A DNA stretch of 64,000 nt from Polaribacter sp. WD7 (GCF_003335085.1 NZ_QPEJ01000018.1:558001-622000), one strand, 5' to 3'. Positions 53,247 to 63,293 are shown, numbered from the stretch's first letter. The notes: generated from the letters alone by a model not told the origin. Program-made: numbers and translations.

Positions 53247-53262
53247 ATTTTAAAAGAGTTTT

Positions 53263-54906
53263 CTAACCATTCATAGAAATTAAAAACTCATCATTATTTT
53301 TAGAAAACTTAATTCTTTCATTAATAAATTCCATTGCCTCAATAGGGTTCATATCTGCCAAGTATTTACGTAACACCCACATTCTTTGTACCGTCTTTTC
53401 ATCTAATAATAAATCGTCACGTCTTGTAGAAGATTTAATCAAATCTATAGCTGGATAAATACGTCTGTTTGCAATATTTCTCTCTAATTGTAGCTCCATA
53501 TTACCCGTACCTTTAAATTCTTCAAAAATTACTTCATCCATCTTAGAACCAGTTTCTGTAAGTGCTGTTGCAATAATAGTTAAAGAACCACCACCTTCTA
53601 TATTTCTAGCGGCACCAAAGAAACGTTTAGGCTTGTGCAAAGCATTAGCATCTATACCACCAGAAAGTATTTTTCCAGAAGCAGGTGCTACAGTATTATA
53701 TGCTCTCGCTAGACGAGTAATAGAGTCTAACAAAATAACTACGTCATGACCACATTCTACCAAACGTTTTGCTTTTTCTAAAACAATATTAGCCACTCTC
53801 ACATGTTTATCTGCAGGCTCATCAAAAGTAGAAGCAACTACTTCTCCACGAACACTACGTTGCATGTCTGTAACTTCTTCGGGTCTTTCATCAATCAATA
53901 AAACAATTTGATATACCTCTGGATGATTCGCTGCAATTGCGTTGGCTACATCCTTTAACAACATTGTTTTACCTGTTTTTGGTTGTGCTACAATCATACC
54001 TCTTTGCCCTTTCCCTATAGGTGAAAATAAGTCTATTATTCTTGTAGATAAAGAGCTACCTCTTTCTGCTAAATTAAATTTTTCTTGAGGGAAAAGAGGA
54101 GTTAAGTGTTCAAAAGAAACACGATCTCTAACTACATTAGGATTTAATCCGTTTATTTTTGAAACACGAATTAAAGGAAAATATTTTTCACCTTCTTTAG
54201 GAGGTCTAACATTTCCTCTAACAGTATCGCCGGTTTTTAATCCAAATAATTTAATTTGAGATTGAGAAACATAAATATCATCAGGAGATGATAAATAATT
54301 ATAATCAGAAGAACGTAAAAAACCGTAACCATCAGGCATCATTTCTAAAACGCCTTCGCTTTCTATGATTCCATCAAATTCAAAATCAGGGTCTCTGTAT
54401 CTATTTCCTGATTTATGATTTCTATTAGAGTTGTTTTTATCTCTATTTTGATGATTTTGCTTATTCTTATTATTTTGTTGATTATTAGTTGACTGGTTTT
54501 TCTGCTGAGATCTATTTTGATTTTGAGCAGGAGAAGATTTTTGTTGAGGATTATCTTCTTTTTTAACAGTAGAAGTGTCTTTTTTAACTTCTACTTTAGT
54601 TTCTGTCTTTTTTTCAACAGGTTTTTGAGTAGGTGTTTTTTCAACAAGTTTCTTCTCAGTATGTTCTAAATTTTTACTTTGAGTACTTTTTGTTACCCTT
54701 TTTCTTTTGGGTTTTTCTACTTTTTCTTTTTCAACAACAGCATCGGTATTGTTATCAGACTTTGTGGGGGTTGCAGCTTGAACATCTAAGATTTGATATA
54801 CTAAGTCTAATTTTTTAAGCTGGCTAATTTTAGTAAGCCCAATAGATTTTGCAATTTCCTGTAAGTCAGCAAGTTTTTTTGCTTTAAGTTCAGAGATTTC
54901 GAACAT
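53263..54906 (-). CDS. rho: Transcription termination factor Rho with a long disordered insert
   Basis: The 547-residue protein has an N-terminal helical domain (1-43), then a low-complexity Lys/Gln/Asn-rich stretch (about 45-172), a cold-shock RNA-binding domain (about 175-245; [20 protein letters not shown]) and the RecA-like ATPase with the P-loop [28 protein letters not shown] and the R-loop region. E. coli Rho has 419 residues and lacks the stretch. In a gut Bacteroides species a similar Rho insert was reported to drive phase separation. A -7 element (minus strand, 55026-55033) lies about 120 nt upstream, giving a long leader. Confidence 0.95.
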   Translation of the reverse strand: MFEISELKAKKLADLQEIAKSIGLTKISQLKKLDLVYQILDVQAATPTKSDNNTDAVVEKEKVEKPKRKRVTKSTQSKNLEHTEKKLVEKTPTQKPVEKKTETKVEVKKDTSTVKKEDNPQQKSSPAQNQNRSQQKNQSTNNQQNNKNKQNHQNRDKNNSNRNHKSGNRYRDPDFEFDGIIESEGVLEMMPDGYGFLRSSDYNYLSSPDDIYVSQSQIKLFGLKTGDTVRGNVRPPKEGEKYFPLIRVSKINGLNPNVVRDRVSFEHLTPLFPQEKFNLAERGSSLSTRIIDLFSPIGKGQRGMIVAQPKTGKTMLLKDVANAIAANHPEVYQIVLLIDERPEEVTDMQRSVRGEVVASTFDEPADKHVRVANIVLEKAKRLVECGHDVVILLDSITRLARAYNTVAPASGKILSGGIDANALHKPKRFFGAARNIEGGGSLTIIATALTETGSKMDEVIFEEFKGTGNMELQLERNIANRRIYPAIDLIKSSTRRDDLLLDEKTVQRMWVLRKYLADMNPIEAMEFINERIKFSKNNDEFLISMNG

Positions 54907-55104
54907 TATATGTGTGTTAAATTAAATAAAAACCTTAATAATATTTTTAAGATTTGATATGTTTTTTTTTGAAATTAAAAATTGTATATAGTACTATACA
55001 ATGTGTTTTGTGCGGTTTATTTTCACAAATATAAATATTTTTTTTGAGTTATACATTTTCTTTTTAAAAAAGAAAAAACTACTTTTGTAATCCTATTTTT
55101 TAAA

Positions 55105-55536
55105 ATGATTCAAAGAATACAAAGTATATATTTATTATTAGCTTCTATAGTATCTGGAGGGCTGATTTTTGTTTTCGATTTATGGGAAAATTTTAAGAAA
55201 GAAATATACGCAATAGAATTATTTTTTAAAGAAGATTTTACTTTAAAGGTAATTCCTGTATTATTTATAGTGTCTGCAATTATTTCATTGATTACGATCT
55301 TTTTGTATAAAGATAGAAAGTTTCAATTTGTGATAGGCAGAATAGTTATTTTGATAAACCTTTTTTTATTAGGCTTATTGATATATGTATCTCTAACATT
55401 ACCTGGAGAAATTTCGATTTCTGAGAAAGGTATTGGGATGTTCTTACCAATTTTAGTGATTTTGCTTGTTGTTTTGGCAAATAAAGCTATTAAAAAGGAT
55501 GAAGATCTTGTAAAATCTGTAGATAGATTGCGATAA
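55105..55536 (+). CDS. DUF4293 family membrane protein
   Basis: The 143-residue protein has four hydrophobic segments and begins with the DUF4293 start MIQRIQSIYLLLASIVSGGL. It lies divergent from rho, a pairing I recall from other Bacteroidota. The function is unknown. A terminator follows at 55564-55593. Confidence 0.85.
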   Translation: MIQRIQSIYLLLASIVSGGLIFVFDLWENFKKEIYAIELFFKEDFTLKVIPVLFIVSAIISLITIFLYKDRKFQFVIGRIVILINLFLLGLLIYVSLTLPGEISISEKGIGMFLPILVILLVVLANKAIKKDEDLVKSVDRLR

Positions 55537-55563
55537 ACCTAACATCTTAGTATATTTAGTGCG

Positions 55564-55593
55564 AAAAAAACCGAGAATTTATTCTCGGTTTTT
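55564..55593 (+). terminator. Intrinsic terminator after the DUF4293 gene
   Basis: aaaaaccgagaa and ttctcggttttt form a 12-bp stem with a T-rich tail. Confidence 0.85.
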
Positions 55594-55707
55594 GTTTTTT
55601 AGAAAACATTTAGTTTAATTAACTTACTGGAAAATAAGTTCATAGCCTGTATATTGAAAAAAATGTGTAATTTAATCGTTTGATAATCAAATTCTTAATA
55701 CATAGTA

Positions 55708-55766
55708 CTCACTGAAAACAGTGAGAAGGTTCACTGAAAACAGTGAGATGAAAATTTCACTGAAAA
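55708..55766. promoter_or_regulatory. Three repeated operator-like palindromes upstream of the response regulator gene
   Basis: tcactgaaaacagtga is a perfect palindrome (6-bp arms, aaaa spacer) at 55709-55724 and again at 55731-55746. A third, half copy, tcactgaaaa, lies at 55757-55766. The copies start 22 and 26 bp apart, about two helix turns, and end just before the promoter -33 element. This is the layout of activator sites. The regulator is unknown; the response regulator itself is a candidate. Confidence 0.7.
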
Positions 55767-55772
55767 TGGGGA

Positions 55773-55803
55773 TTGTGCAATACTAATATCTAATATAAAT
55801 TTG
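55773..55803 (+). promoter_or_regulatory. Promoter of the response regulator gene
   Basis: TTG at 55773-55775, a 20-nt spacer and TAAATTTG at 55796-55803 match the Bacteroidota promoter, 11 nt before the ATG. Confidence 0.65.
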
Positions 55804-55814
55804 TAAGTGTAGAA

Positions 55815-56480
55815 ATGAGAGAAAAGATTTACGTTCACGTAGCTGATGATCATAAAATCCTTATAGAGGGTATCATGGCTGTAATAAATACCGATGAAGA
55901 AATAGAGGTTAGAGATTATTCTTTAACTGGACAAGAAGTAATCGATTGGTTTGATAATAATGAAAACAAAGCAGATGTTTTAATATTAGACATTACAATG
56001 CCTGTTTTAGATGGTTTTGAAGTTTTAAAGTATTTCAAAAAAAACAAAATAAACCAAAAAGTTATTATACTGTCTAGTTACGATGATGTGAAAATTGTTC
56101 AAGAAGTGTTAAACCTCGGTTGCAAAGGGTATATTTCTAAAAATAATGCAGGAGTTCATATTGTAAAAGCTATTAAGGCAGTTGCAAAAGGTCAGCAATA
56201 TTTTAGTGATGATATACAAGGTATATTGTTGCAATCTTTATCAGGAGAGATGGTTCCACAAGGCGAAATGCCAGACAAGTTTTTATTAGACAGTTTAACT
56301 GAAAGAGAACTTGATGTATTAAAACTAATAACAAAACAATATAGTACTGCTGAAATGGCTGATTTTTTAAACCTCAGTGTCAATACAGTAGAAACATATA
56401 GAAAAAGTTTATTAAAAAAATTAAATGTAAAAAATGCAGTAGGTTTGGCAATGTATGCAGTAAAAAACAATATAGTATAG
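55815..56480 (+). CDS. LuxR/NarL-family response regulator
   Basis: The 221-residue protein has a receiver domain (1-125) with the acidic pair D11-D12, the phospho-acceptor D59 (LILDITMPVLDGFE) and the ILSSYDD segment, followed by a LuxR helix-turn-helix (about 155-215; LTERELDVLKLITKQYSTAE, LNLSVNTVETYRKSLLKKL). It is probably phosphorylated by the histidine kinase encoded two genes downstream at 57359. It should bind DNA as a dimer; the palindromes before its own gene are likely sites. Confidence 0.93.
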   Translation: MREKIYVHVADDHKILIEGIMAVINTDEEIEVRDYSLTGQEVIDWFDNNENKADVLILDITMPVLDGFEVLKYFKKNKINQKVIILSSYDDVKIVQEVLNLGCKGYISKNNAGVHIVKAIKAVAKGQQYFSDDIQGILLQSLSGEMVPQGEMPDKFLLDSLTERELDVLKLITKQYSTAEMADFLNLSVNTVETYRKSLLKKLNVKNAVGLAMYAVKNNIV

Positions 56481-56668
56481 TCCCTATCCCTAAATAACTA
56501 TTCCATAGCTTTGATTGTTTCAGTCATCCCCTAAAAAGCTAATCATAGTACCCCCGTAATAACTAATATATTGATATACATACATTGCAAGACCTGCTAT
56601 CATAAAAATTAAAATAGCCCCACCCCTAAAGTTAACTAAACATAAATAACCTTAAACCATTCCCGATT

Positions 56669-57346
56669 ATGAAAAAAATTAGTCTATTTGCTTTAGTGGC
56701 ATCGTTAACACTTGTTTTTACTTCTTGTTCTACAAACGAAACAACAGTTGCGCCAGAAGATCAATCATTAGAACTACTTAAATCTTTTAAAATTAAAAGA
56801 GACTCAAATGGTGCGTATACATTAGACTATAGCTTAAATGAAAACGTTGCGGCTGATAATGTTATAGATGAAAGTACCAATACTAACAATATTTATTTAT
56901 ATCCTTCTCAAGACAAATTAAGCAGAAAAGTAACTCAAGATTTGGTAATAGACGGTGAGCAACTTAAGGTTGGTTTTAAGGATGCAGGCACTAGCTTATC
57001 TAACATTACAATTATTGATGATAATATTACACTTGCTAAAAATGATGATTATCTTAAACTAAAAGACTATAGCATTGAAAGTAATGATGACGGAACGTTT
57101 ACTTTAGATTTTACAGTAAAAAATAAAGTTAAAGTAGATTTTGTTTATAATGAAGAAATAGAAACTTATGAAATTCATTTAGAAGACGGTAAATCTTCTG
57201 AGGTGAGTTTTACTAGAATATTAGAAAAAGAAGAAGGAAAACCCTTAAAGTTTGATTTTGTTAATCACTTAAAAAATAATAATTTAGCAAAAGGAGTAGA
57301 CTTAGAATACAGTAAACCAAGAAAACCTAGAGGTATCATTCTTTAA
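56669..57346 (+). CDS. Lipoprotein of unknown function in a two-component locus
   Basis: The 225-residue protein has a lipoprotein signal (LVASLTLVFTSCSTNE, Cys20). Two similar halves are visible: residues about 38-60 (FKIKRDSNGAYTLDYSLNEN) and about 130-160 (YSIESNDDGTFTLDFTVKNK), suggesting an internal repeat. The C-terminus is basic (SKPRKPRGIIL). No family is recognised. It lies between the response regulator and histidine kinase genes, 12 nt before the latter, so it may be an accessory sensor or a target of the system. Confidence 0.7.
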   Translation: MKKISLFALVASLTLVFTSCSTNETTVAPEDQSLELLKSFKIKRDSNGAYTLDYSLNENVAADNVIDESTNTNNIYLYPSQDKLSRKVTQDLVIDGEQLKVGFKDAGTSLSNITIIDDNITLAKNDDYLKLKDYSIESNDDGTFTLDFTVKNKVKVDFVYNEEIETYEIHLEDGKSSEVSFTRILEKEEGKPLKFDFVNHLKNNNLAKGVDLEYSKPRKPRGIIL

Positions 57347-57358
57347 AATTAACAAATT

Positions 57359-59173
57359 TTGAACATTAAAATTTTACTAATAATTTCACTTTTATTAGTA
57401 AATCTTCCAAACAAAAACATAAAAGATGAAGTTGAGTTAAAGACAACTTCATCTTTTATATTTCAAAGTGGTGAGTTGTCTAAAGGTTACTTGGAAGCAA
57501 AAAAATTATACGATACTAACAATTTTGCAAAATCCTTACAACTGTCTCTTAATTTACTGAAAAATTACAACACTGAACATGTTAATAATACGGAAGAAAT
57601 ATTACTTCTAAAGCATTTGATAGCTAATATTTATTATGCTACTAGAAATAATGAAAATGCATTATTGTATTATAATCAAACGCTTCAATCTTTAAACGAG
57701 ATTAAAAAATTTATAGATAATGTTAAAGCTCCTATACATTCAGATATAAACTATATTAAATCTGAATCTTTATTGAAGTATGGAAATACATTTAGTAGAT
57801 TAAATATTATCAATAACAACAATTCGTACAGAGATAGCGCTATATATTACTATAAGGTCATAGATAGTATAAATAGTAATAGTGACAAGGTTTTGGAAAT
57901 TAAGTCAAAAGCCTACAATAATCTTTCAGTTATTTATTTGCGTGATAGTTTATATGAAAAATCTAAATATTTTGTTCTTAAATCTATAAACATACAAAAA
58001 AAATTAAATAATAAAGTAAGTACTGCTGGTGCCTTAGGTAATCTGTCTAGTATTTATTTATCGGAAGATAATTTTACCGAAGCTAAAAGGATATATTTTC
58101 AAGCTTTAGATATAATACGGAATGTCAACACTAATGAAGCTTTAAAGGTTAGAGAAGATTTATATTATAATTTAGCTTATAATTTATATAAACTTAAAGA
58201 CTATAAGGCTTATGATTATCAGGAGCTATCTTATATACTTAAAGATAGTTTAAGAGAAAAGGAAGTTAGAGCTTTAATTGCAGAAATTACAGAAAAATGG
58301 GATTTTGATGTAAAAAAGCAGTTACTATTAAAAGAAGAAGAAAACAAGAGGCTTAAAGCTCAAAAAACCTTTTTATTTATTGGTATTGTAGCTTTTATAG
58401 TTATTGTTTCTTTATTGTATGGTCTAAATTTTTATAAATTAAAACAAAAAAACTTAAGATTAAAATTATCTCAAACTCATTTGTTACAAAGCCAAAAGAT
58501 AGAAAAAATTAAATCCGACTCACAAACTAGAATATTAAATGCAACCATAGATGGTAAAGAATCTGAAAGAAAACAAATTGCAGAAACGCTGCATGACAGT
58601 GTTAGTGCCTTATTATCTTCTGCAAATTTACATTTACAAGCTACAAAAAGTCAGTTTAATGGTAATGCCCCCATTGAAATAGATAAAACTAGTAACATTA
58701 TTACAGAAGCCTCTCAAAAGATTAGAGATTTATCACATACATTAGTATCTTCTGTATTATTAAAATTTGGTTTAAAATTTGCTATTTTGGATATAGCAGA
58801 TAAGTATTCAAACTCTCAAATAGCAATAGAAACAAATATCGGAAGAGTAGGTAGGTATCACCAGAGTTTTGAAATTAAAATGTATAATATTATTCAAGAA
58901 TTTATTAATAATATTTTAAAACATAGTAAAGCTAGTGAAGCAGTAGTTAGCCTAGAAGAAAAAGAAGGTAAACTACATCTAAAAATTGTAGATAATGGAG
59001 TGGGTTTTGATAAAACAAAAATAACACAAAAAGATGGTTTAGGGATAAACCAGATAGATGCTAGAATTAGAATAATGAATGGTTTCTTTCACATAGATTC
59101 TACTAATGATAAAGGAACTAAAATAGAAGTGGAGTTGCCAATAGTTGAAAAGGAAGCGCCTAACCACGTTTAG
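57359..59173 (+). CDS. TPR-containing sensor histidine kinase (HisKA_3 type)
   Basis: The 604-residue protein starts at TTG with an N-terminal signal/anchor (ILLIISLLLVNLPN), then periplasmic TPR repeats (about 35-300; YNNLSVIYLRDSLYEKSKYF), a membrane helix (about 337-358), a coiled linker, the HisKA_3 box with H412 (SERKQIAETLHDSVSALLSS) and a HATPase_c domain (NIIQEFINNILKHSKASEAV near 510, DNGVGFDKTKI near 545, GLGINQIDARI near 560). It likely senses an envelope signal through the TPRs and phosphorylates the regulator encoded at 55815. It overlaps the convergent phosphoesterase gene by 14 nt. Confidence 0.92.
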   Translation: MNIKILLIISLLLVNLPNKNIKDEVELKTTSSFIFQSGELSKGYLEAKKLYDTNNFAKSLQLSLNLLKNYNTEHVNNTEEILLLKHLIANIYYATRNNENALLYYNQTLQSLNEIKKFIDNVKAPIHSDINYIKSESLLKYGNTFSRLNIINNNNSYRDSAIYYYKVIDSINSNSDKVLEIKSKAYNNLSVIYLRDSLYEKSKYFVLKSINIQKKLNNKVSTAGALGNLSSIYLSEDNFTEAKRIYFQALDIIRNVNTNEALKVREDLYYNLAYNLYKLKDYKAYDYQELSYILKDSLREKEVRALIAEITEKWDFDVKKQLLLKEEENKRLKAQKTFLFIGIVAFIVIVSLLYGLNFYKLKQKNLRLKLSQTHLLQSQKIEKIKSDSQTRILNATIDGKESERKQIAETLHDSVSALLSSANLHLQATKSQFNGNAPIEIDKTSNIITEASQKIRDLSHTLVSSVLLKFGLKFAILDIADKYSNSQIAIETNIGRVGRYHQSFEIKMYNIIQEFINNILKHSKASEAVVSLEEKEGKLHLKIVDNGVGFDKTKITQKDGLGINQIDARIRIMNGFFHIDSTNDKGTKIEVELPIVEKEAPNHV

Positions 59174-59657
59174 CTAATTCTATAATTTCTAAATTTTTTA
59201 TTTCTCCTTTATCAAGTTCAAAACGTAGCATGGTCCTAATTTTATGAAACCCATGATTACCCGCAGCTCCTGGATTTAAATGCAGTAAATCTAGTTTCTT
59301 GTCATACTGAACTTTTAAGATATGTGAATGCCCTGATATAAAAATCTTAGGCGGATTTTTCTGAATCTCATCTCTAATTCTCAAATTATATCTATTTGGA
59401 TATCCACCAATATGTGTCATCCAAACAGAAACTCCTTCAACAGTAAATTTTGCATCTAGAGGAAATTCTGCTCGTGCCTCTTTATTATCTATATTCCCAT
59501 AAACAGCCTTTAAAGGCTTTAACAATTTTATAGTATCTGTTACCTCAAGTTTACCGATATCTCCAGCATGCCAAACTTCATCGGCTTGTTTTACAAACTT
59601 TATAATTTGTGGGTTTATAAAACTGTGTGTATCGGATAGTAGTAGAATCTTTTTCAT
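59160..59657 (-). CDS. Metallophosphoesterase (YfcE/MJ0936 family)
   Basis: The 165-residue protein is a compact calcineurin-like phosphodiesterase: LLLSDTHSFINPQII (first D-x-H), EVWHAGDIGKLE (GD motif), VYGNIDNKEAR (GN-[HI]D), WMTHIGGYP and FISGHSHILKVQYD (GHSH) followed by LLHLNPGAAGNHG. It should hydrolyse phosphodiester or nucleotide substrates in the cytoplasm with Mn2+ or similar metals. It lies divergent from truA and tail-to-tail with the kinase gene. Confidence 0.93.
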   Translation of the reverse strand: MKKILLLSDTHSFINPQIIKFVKQADEVWHAGDIGKLEVTDTIKLLKPLKAVYGNIDNKEARAEFPLDAKFTVEGVSVWMTHIGGYPNRYNLRIRDEIQKNPPKIFISGHSHILKVQYDKKLDLLHLNPGAAGNHGFHKIRTMLRFELDKGEIKNLEIIELAKRG

Positions 59658-59732
59658 TCAGAAAAATAGTAAGAAAAGTTTAACGCCTCAAGAAGAATCA
59701 AAAGTAACGATAACAAAATAAATTCCGTAATT

Positions 59733-60482
59733 TTGAAAGCAACAAAACAAACCTTTTTGAGATATTTTATAGAGCTTTCTTACAACGGAAAAAACTATCA
59801 CGGGTGGCAAATTCAACCTGATGTAATTTCTGTACAAGAAAAGCTAAATAATGCTATAAGTACAATAACCCAACAAAAAATAGAAGTTGTTGGAGCAGGA
59901 AGAACAGATACAGGGGTTCATGCATCACAAATGTTTGCTCATTTTGATGTGAATAGTGATATAAAAGGAGATGTAGCACATAAAATGAATTCTCTTTTAC
60001 CAAAAGATATTGTTGTGTACAGAGTTTTTAAGGTAGAAGAAAAAAAACACGCGCGTTTTGATGCTGTTAGCAGAAGTTATGAGTATAAAATATGGTTGGG
60101 TAGAAATCCGTTTTTATTAGATTTCACTTGGCAAATTCATTCACAACAATTAGATGTAACGTTAATGAATGATGCTGCTAAGTTATTGTTAGACTATACA
60201 GATTTCCAGACCTTTTCTAAGGTAAAAACAGACGTTTATACGTATAATTGTGATATTACAGAAGCAGTCTGGAAACAACAAAATAGCGAACTCACATTTT
60301 ATATTACTGCAAATCGTTTTTTACGAAATATGGTAAGAGCAATTGTAGGAACCTTGGTAGATGTTGGTTTGGGTAAAATAAACAAAAACGATTTTAGAAA
60401 AATAATAGAAAGTAAAAATAGAAGTAATGCAGGATTATCAGTACCTGCAAAAGGCTTATTTTTAACAAAGATTAAATATTAG
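59733..60482 (+). CDS. truA: tRNA pseudouridine(38-40) synthase TruA
   Basis: The 249-residue enzyme converts uridines 38-40 in the tRNA anticodon arm to pseudouridine. It starts at TTG and shows IELSYNGKNYHGWQIQPD near the N-terminus, the catalytic D59 in GAGRTDTGVHASQ, and FLRNMVRAIVGTLVDVGLGK in the C-terminal half. Its length is typical. It lies 3 nt before the ABC exporter gene. Confidence 0.96.
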   Translation: MKATKQTFLRYFIELSYNGKNYHGWQIQPDVISVQEKLNNAISTITQQKIEVVGAGRTDTGVHASQMFAHFDVNSDIKGDVAHKMNSLLPKDIVVYRVFKVEEKKHARFDAVSRSYEYKIWLGRNPFLLDFTWQIHSQQLDVTLMNDAAKLLLDYTDFQTFSKVKTDVYTYNCDITEAVWKQQNSELTFYITANRFLRNMVRAIVGTLVDVGLGKINKNDFRKIIESKNRSNAGLSVPAKGLFLTKIKY

Positions 60483-60485
60483 ATT

Positions 60486-62252
60486 TTGGCAAATAAAACA
60501 GGAAAAGCTTTTGATTTACAGATTTTTTTAAGACTAATGTCTTTTGCAAAACGCTATAAACTTAACTTTTTTTTAGCTTCTGCTTCCACAGTTTTATTGG
60601 CTTGTGTTTCTCTTTTAAATCCGTATTTGATAAAAGAAACTGTTGATAAATATATTACTGAAAAAGATTCACAAGGACTCATAAACAACATTTTACTCAT
60701 GTTAGGAGTTGTGTTTTTAGAAGTTTTATTGCGTTTTTCTTTCATTTATTTTGCTAATTGGGTAGGGCAACATATTATTAGAGATATTAGAGCCAAAATA
60801 TTTAGACATATTCTACAATTTAAAATGTCTTATTTTGACAAGAATTCTGTAGGAAAATTGGTAACTAGAGTGGTTTCTGATATAGAAACTATTGCTGCTT
60901 TTTTTAGTAGCGGTGTTTTTACGATTGTTAGTGATGTATTGCAAATGTTTGCTGTAATTTTCTTGATGTTTTATTTTAATTGGAAATTAGCACTTATAGC
61001 TATATCTGTACTCCCAATTTTGATTTATGCTACAAGGGTTTTTCAAAAGGCAATTAAAGCAACTTTTCAAGAAGTTAGAAACCAGGTAGCCAATTTAAAT
61101 GGGTTTGTACAAGAGAGAGTTACAGGTATGAAAATTGTGCAACTCTTTAACAGAGAAAAAATAGAGTACAAAAATTTTATGGACATTAACAACAAGCATA
61201 AACAAGCTTATGTTAAAACCATTTGGTATTTTTCTATCTTTTTTCCTATTGCAGAAATTTTATCATCTATTGGAATAGGATTGATAGTTTGGTTTGGGAG
61301 TAAGCAAATTATATCAGGTCAAGTCCCAGGCCCGGGAACAGTAATGGCATTTGTGCAAATGGCGCAAATGTTATTTAGACCTTTACGTCAAATAGCAGAT
61401 AAATTTAACCAATTGCAAATGGGTATTGTTTCTGGAGAACGTGTTTTTAAAGTGATGGATACAGAAAGCAGTATTGTAAAAAACGGAACCATTACAGCTA
61501 AAAAATTAACAGGAAATATTAATTTTGATAGTGTTAGATTTAGTTATGTAAAAGGAGAAGAAGTACTAAAAGGCATATCTTTAGATGTAAAATCTGGACA
61601 AACAGTTGCTATTGTTGGAGCAACGGGAGCAGGAAAATCTACCATCATTAATTTGATCAATCGTTTTTATGAAATTGATGCTGGCATTATTGCAGTAGAT
61701 GGTACTCCTATTAATCAATATACCTTAGAGAGTCTACGAGAACAGGTTGCTGTGGTGTTGCAAGATGTTTTTTTATTTTCAGACTCTATTTTAAACAACA
61801 TAACGTTAAAAAATAAGGACATTACTCTAAACGATGTAGAAAAAGCAGCTAAACAGATTGGAATTCATGATTTTATTATGACGCTTCCTGGAGGCTATCA
61901 ATACAATGTAAAAGAACGCGGTGCAATGTTGTCTTCTGGACAAAGACAGTTGATTGCTTTTTTACGTGCTTACGTTAGCAAACCTAGTATTTTAATTTTG
62001 GATGAAGCAACCTCTTCTGTAGATGCACAGGCAGAAAAAATGATTCAGTACGCCACAGAAACAATTACTAAGGGCAGAACCTCTATAGTTATTGCGCATA
62101 GGTTAGCCACTATTATTAATGCTGATAAGATTATTGTAATGGACAAAGGGTTGATTGTAGAAGAAGGTACTCATAATGAGCTGCTGAAGAAAAAAGAAGG
62201 GTATTATAAAAACTTGTATGAAAAACAATTTGCGATGGAATTGGCTTCTTAA
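60486..62252 (+). CDS. ABC exporter, MsbA/lipid-type (fused permease-ATPase)
   Basis: The 588-residue protein has six membrane helices (about 25-320; YKLNFFLASASTVLLACVSL, VIFLMFYFNWKLALIAISVL) followed by an ATPase domain with Walker A VGATGAGKST, signature LSSGQRQL, Walker B ILILDEATSS and the H-loop VIAHRLATI. It works as a homodimer. Similarity suggests lipid or multidrug export; the substrate is unknown. It starts at TTG 3 nt after truA. Its stop overlaps the convergent cdaA gene by 4 nt. Confidence 0.92.
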   Translation: MANKTGKAFDLQIFLRLMSFAKRYKLNFFLASASTVLLACVSLLNPYLIKETVDKYITEKDSQGLINNILLMLGVVFLEVLLRFSFIYFANWVGQHIIRDIRAKIFRHILQFKMSYFDKNSVGKLVTRVVSDIETIAAFFSSGVFTIVSDVLQMFAVIFLMFYFNWKLALIAISVLPILIYATRVFQKAIKATFQEVRNQVANLNGFVQERVTGMKIVQLFNREKIEYKNFMDINNKHKQAYVKTIWYFSIFFPIAEILSSIGIGLIVWFGSKQIISGQVPGPGTVMAFVQMAQMLFRPLRQIADKFNQLQMGIVSGERVFKVMDTESSIVKNGTITAKKLTGNINFDSVRFSYVKGEEVLKGISLDVKSGQTVAIVGATGAGKSTIINLINRFYEIDAGIIAVDGTPINQYTLESLREQVAVVLQDVFLFSDSILNNITLKNKDITLNDVEKAAKQIGIHDFIMTLPGGYQYNVKERGAMLSSGQRQLIAFLRAYVSKPSILILDEATSSVDAQAEKMIQYATETITKGRTSIVIAHRLATIINADKIIVMDKGLIVEEGTHNELLKKKEGYYKNLYEKQFAMELAS

Positions 62253-63025
62253 ATTAAATCTTTTTTCATTTTTTCATTGAGTTCTTCGTAATTAGCATAC
62301 AACTCAAATCCACCATCTTTAATATACGAAATTTCACCAGTTTCTTCTGAGACTAATACGCAAACGGCATCTGTTTTTTCTGATACTCCAATAGCTGCTC
62401 TATGTCGTAGCCCAAATCTGGCAGGAATCTTAGCGCTATCAGATATTGGTAAAACAACTCTTGTAGCTACTATAAAATTATCGCGAATAATTAAAGCACC
62501 ATCATGTAAAGGACTATTTTTGTAAAAAATACTTTCTAATAGTACCTCATTAACTGCAGCATTCATAGAATCTCCGGTGTTAATTAAAAAATCTAAAGAA
62601 TTTGTGCGTTCTATAACAATTAAGGCACCTGTTTTAGATTTAGACATTTTTTTACATGCATCTAAAATGGTATCTGTATCAATTTCTGAAGCAATTTCTG
62701 TTTGTAAAAATTTAAGTTGCTTTAAAAAACTGCGTTTATTGGTAAAATTGGTAGTACCAATCATTAATAAAAACTTTCTAATTTCTTGTTGAAAAACGAT
62801 AATTAGAGCAATAACACCTCCAGATAGTAGATACCCTAAAATACCACTTAGCATTTCCATTTTTAAGGCTTGTGTAATTTTCCAAATTAGAAAGATAAAA
62901 GCAATACCAATAACAATATTTATGGCAACTGTACCTTTTAACAATTTGTAAATGTAATAGAGTAGGGTAGCTACTAAGAGAATGTCTAGTACATCTAACA
63001 AAGAAAATTCAATAAAATCGAACAT
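62249..63025 (-). CDS. cdaA: Diadenylate cyclase CdaA (DisA_N domain)
   Basis: The 258-residue enzyme makes cyclic di-AMP from two ATP. It has three N-terminal membrane helices (about 12-28, 34-50, 60-78), a short coiled segment and the DAC domain with the catalytic D175-G-A (SPLHDGALIIRD) and R207-H-R (GLRHRAAIGVSE). c-di-AMP controls osmotic and wall balance. No cdaR-like regulator gene lies beside it. folP lies upstream on the same strand, an order I recall from other Flavobacteriaceae. Confidence 0.95.
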   Translation of the reverse strand: MFDFIEFSLLDVLDILLVATLLYYIYKLLKGTVAINIVIGIAFIFLIWKITQALKMEMLSGILGYLLSGGVIALIIVFQQEIRKFLLMIGTTNFTNKRSFLKQLKFLQTEIASEIDTDTILDACKKMSKSKTGALIVIERTNSLDFLINTGDSMNAAVNEVLLESIFYKNSPLHDGALIIRDNFIVATRVVLPISDSAKIPARFGLRHRAAIGVSEKTDAVCVLVSEETGEISYIKDGGFELYANYEELNEKMKKDLI

Positions 63026-63293
63026 AAAGGTAACCTTGATTTTAGGCTAAAATACTAATAAATTTATTGAAAGCAATGTTAGACATTTTTCTTTGACTAT
63101 ATTGTTTCTCTAAAATATTGTTACAACTTTTGTTTGGTAGTTTTGCGGTATATTTTATATCCTTTTATAAGGTATAACATACAAACTCTAATTTGCAAAG
63201 AATAAGCAAACAAGTCTAGCCCAGATTGAGCGGTGTGTTTGAGCTCTTTTTGAGGAACGAAAAAAAGCGAGTAGCGAAAGCTGGAAATAGCTT
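63026..63293. other. Gap between folP and cdaA containing an interspersed repeat
   Basis: The 268-bp gap holds cdaA's upstream region and, at 63218-63297, a repeat-like sequence that runs into the folP stop codon. No ORF or tRNA is visible in it. Confidence 0.5.

Noticed and set aside
55708..55766. CRISPR array
   Set aside because: There are only two full repeats and a half, with spacers under 10 nt, and no cas genes. An operator reading fits better.
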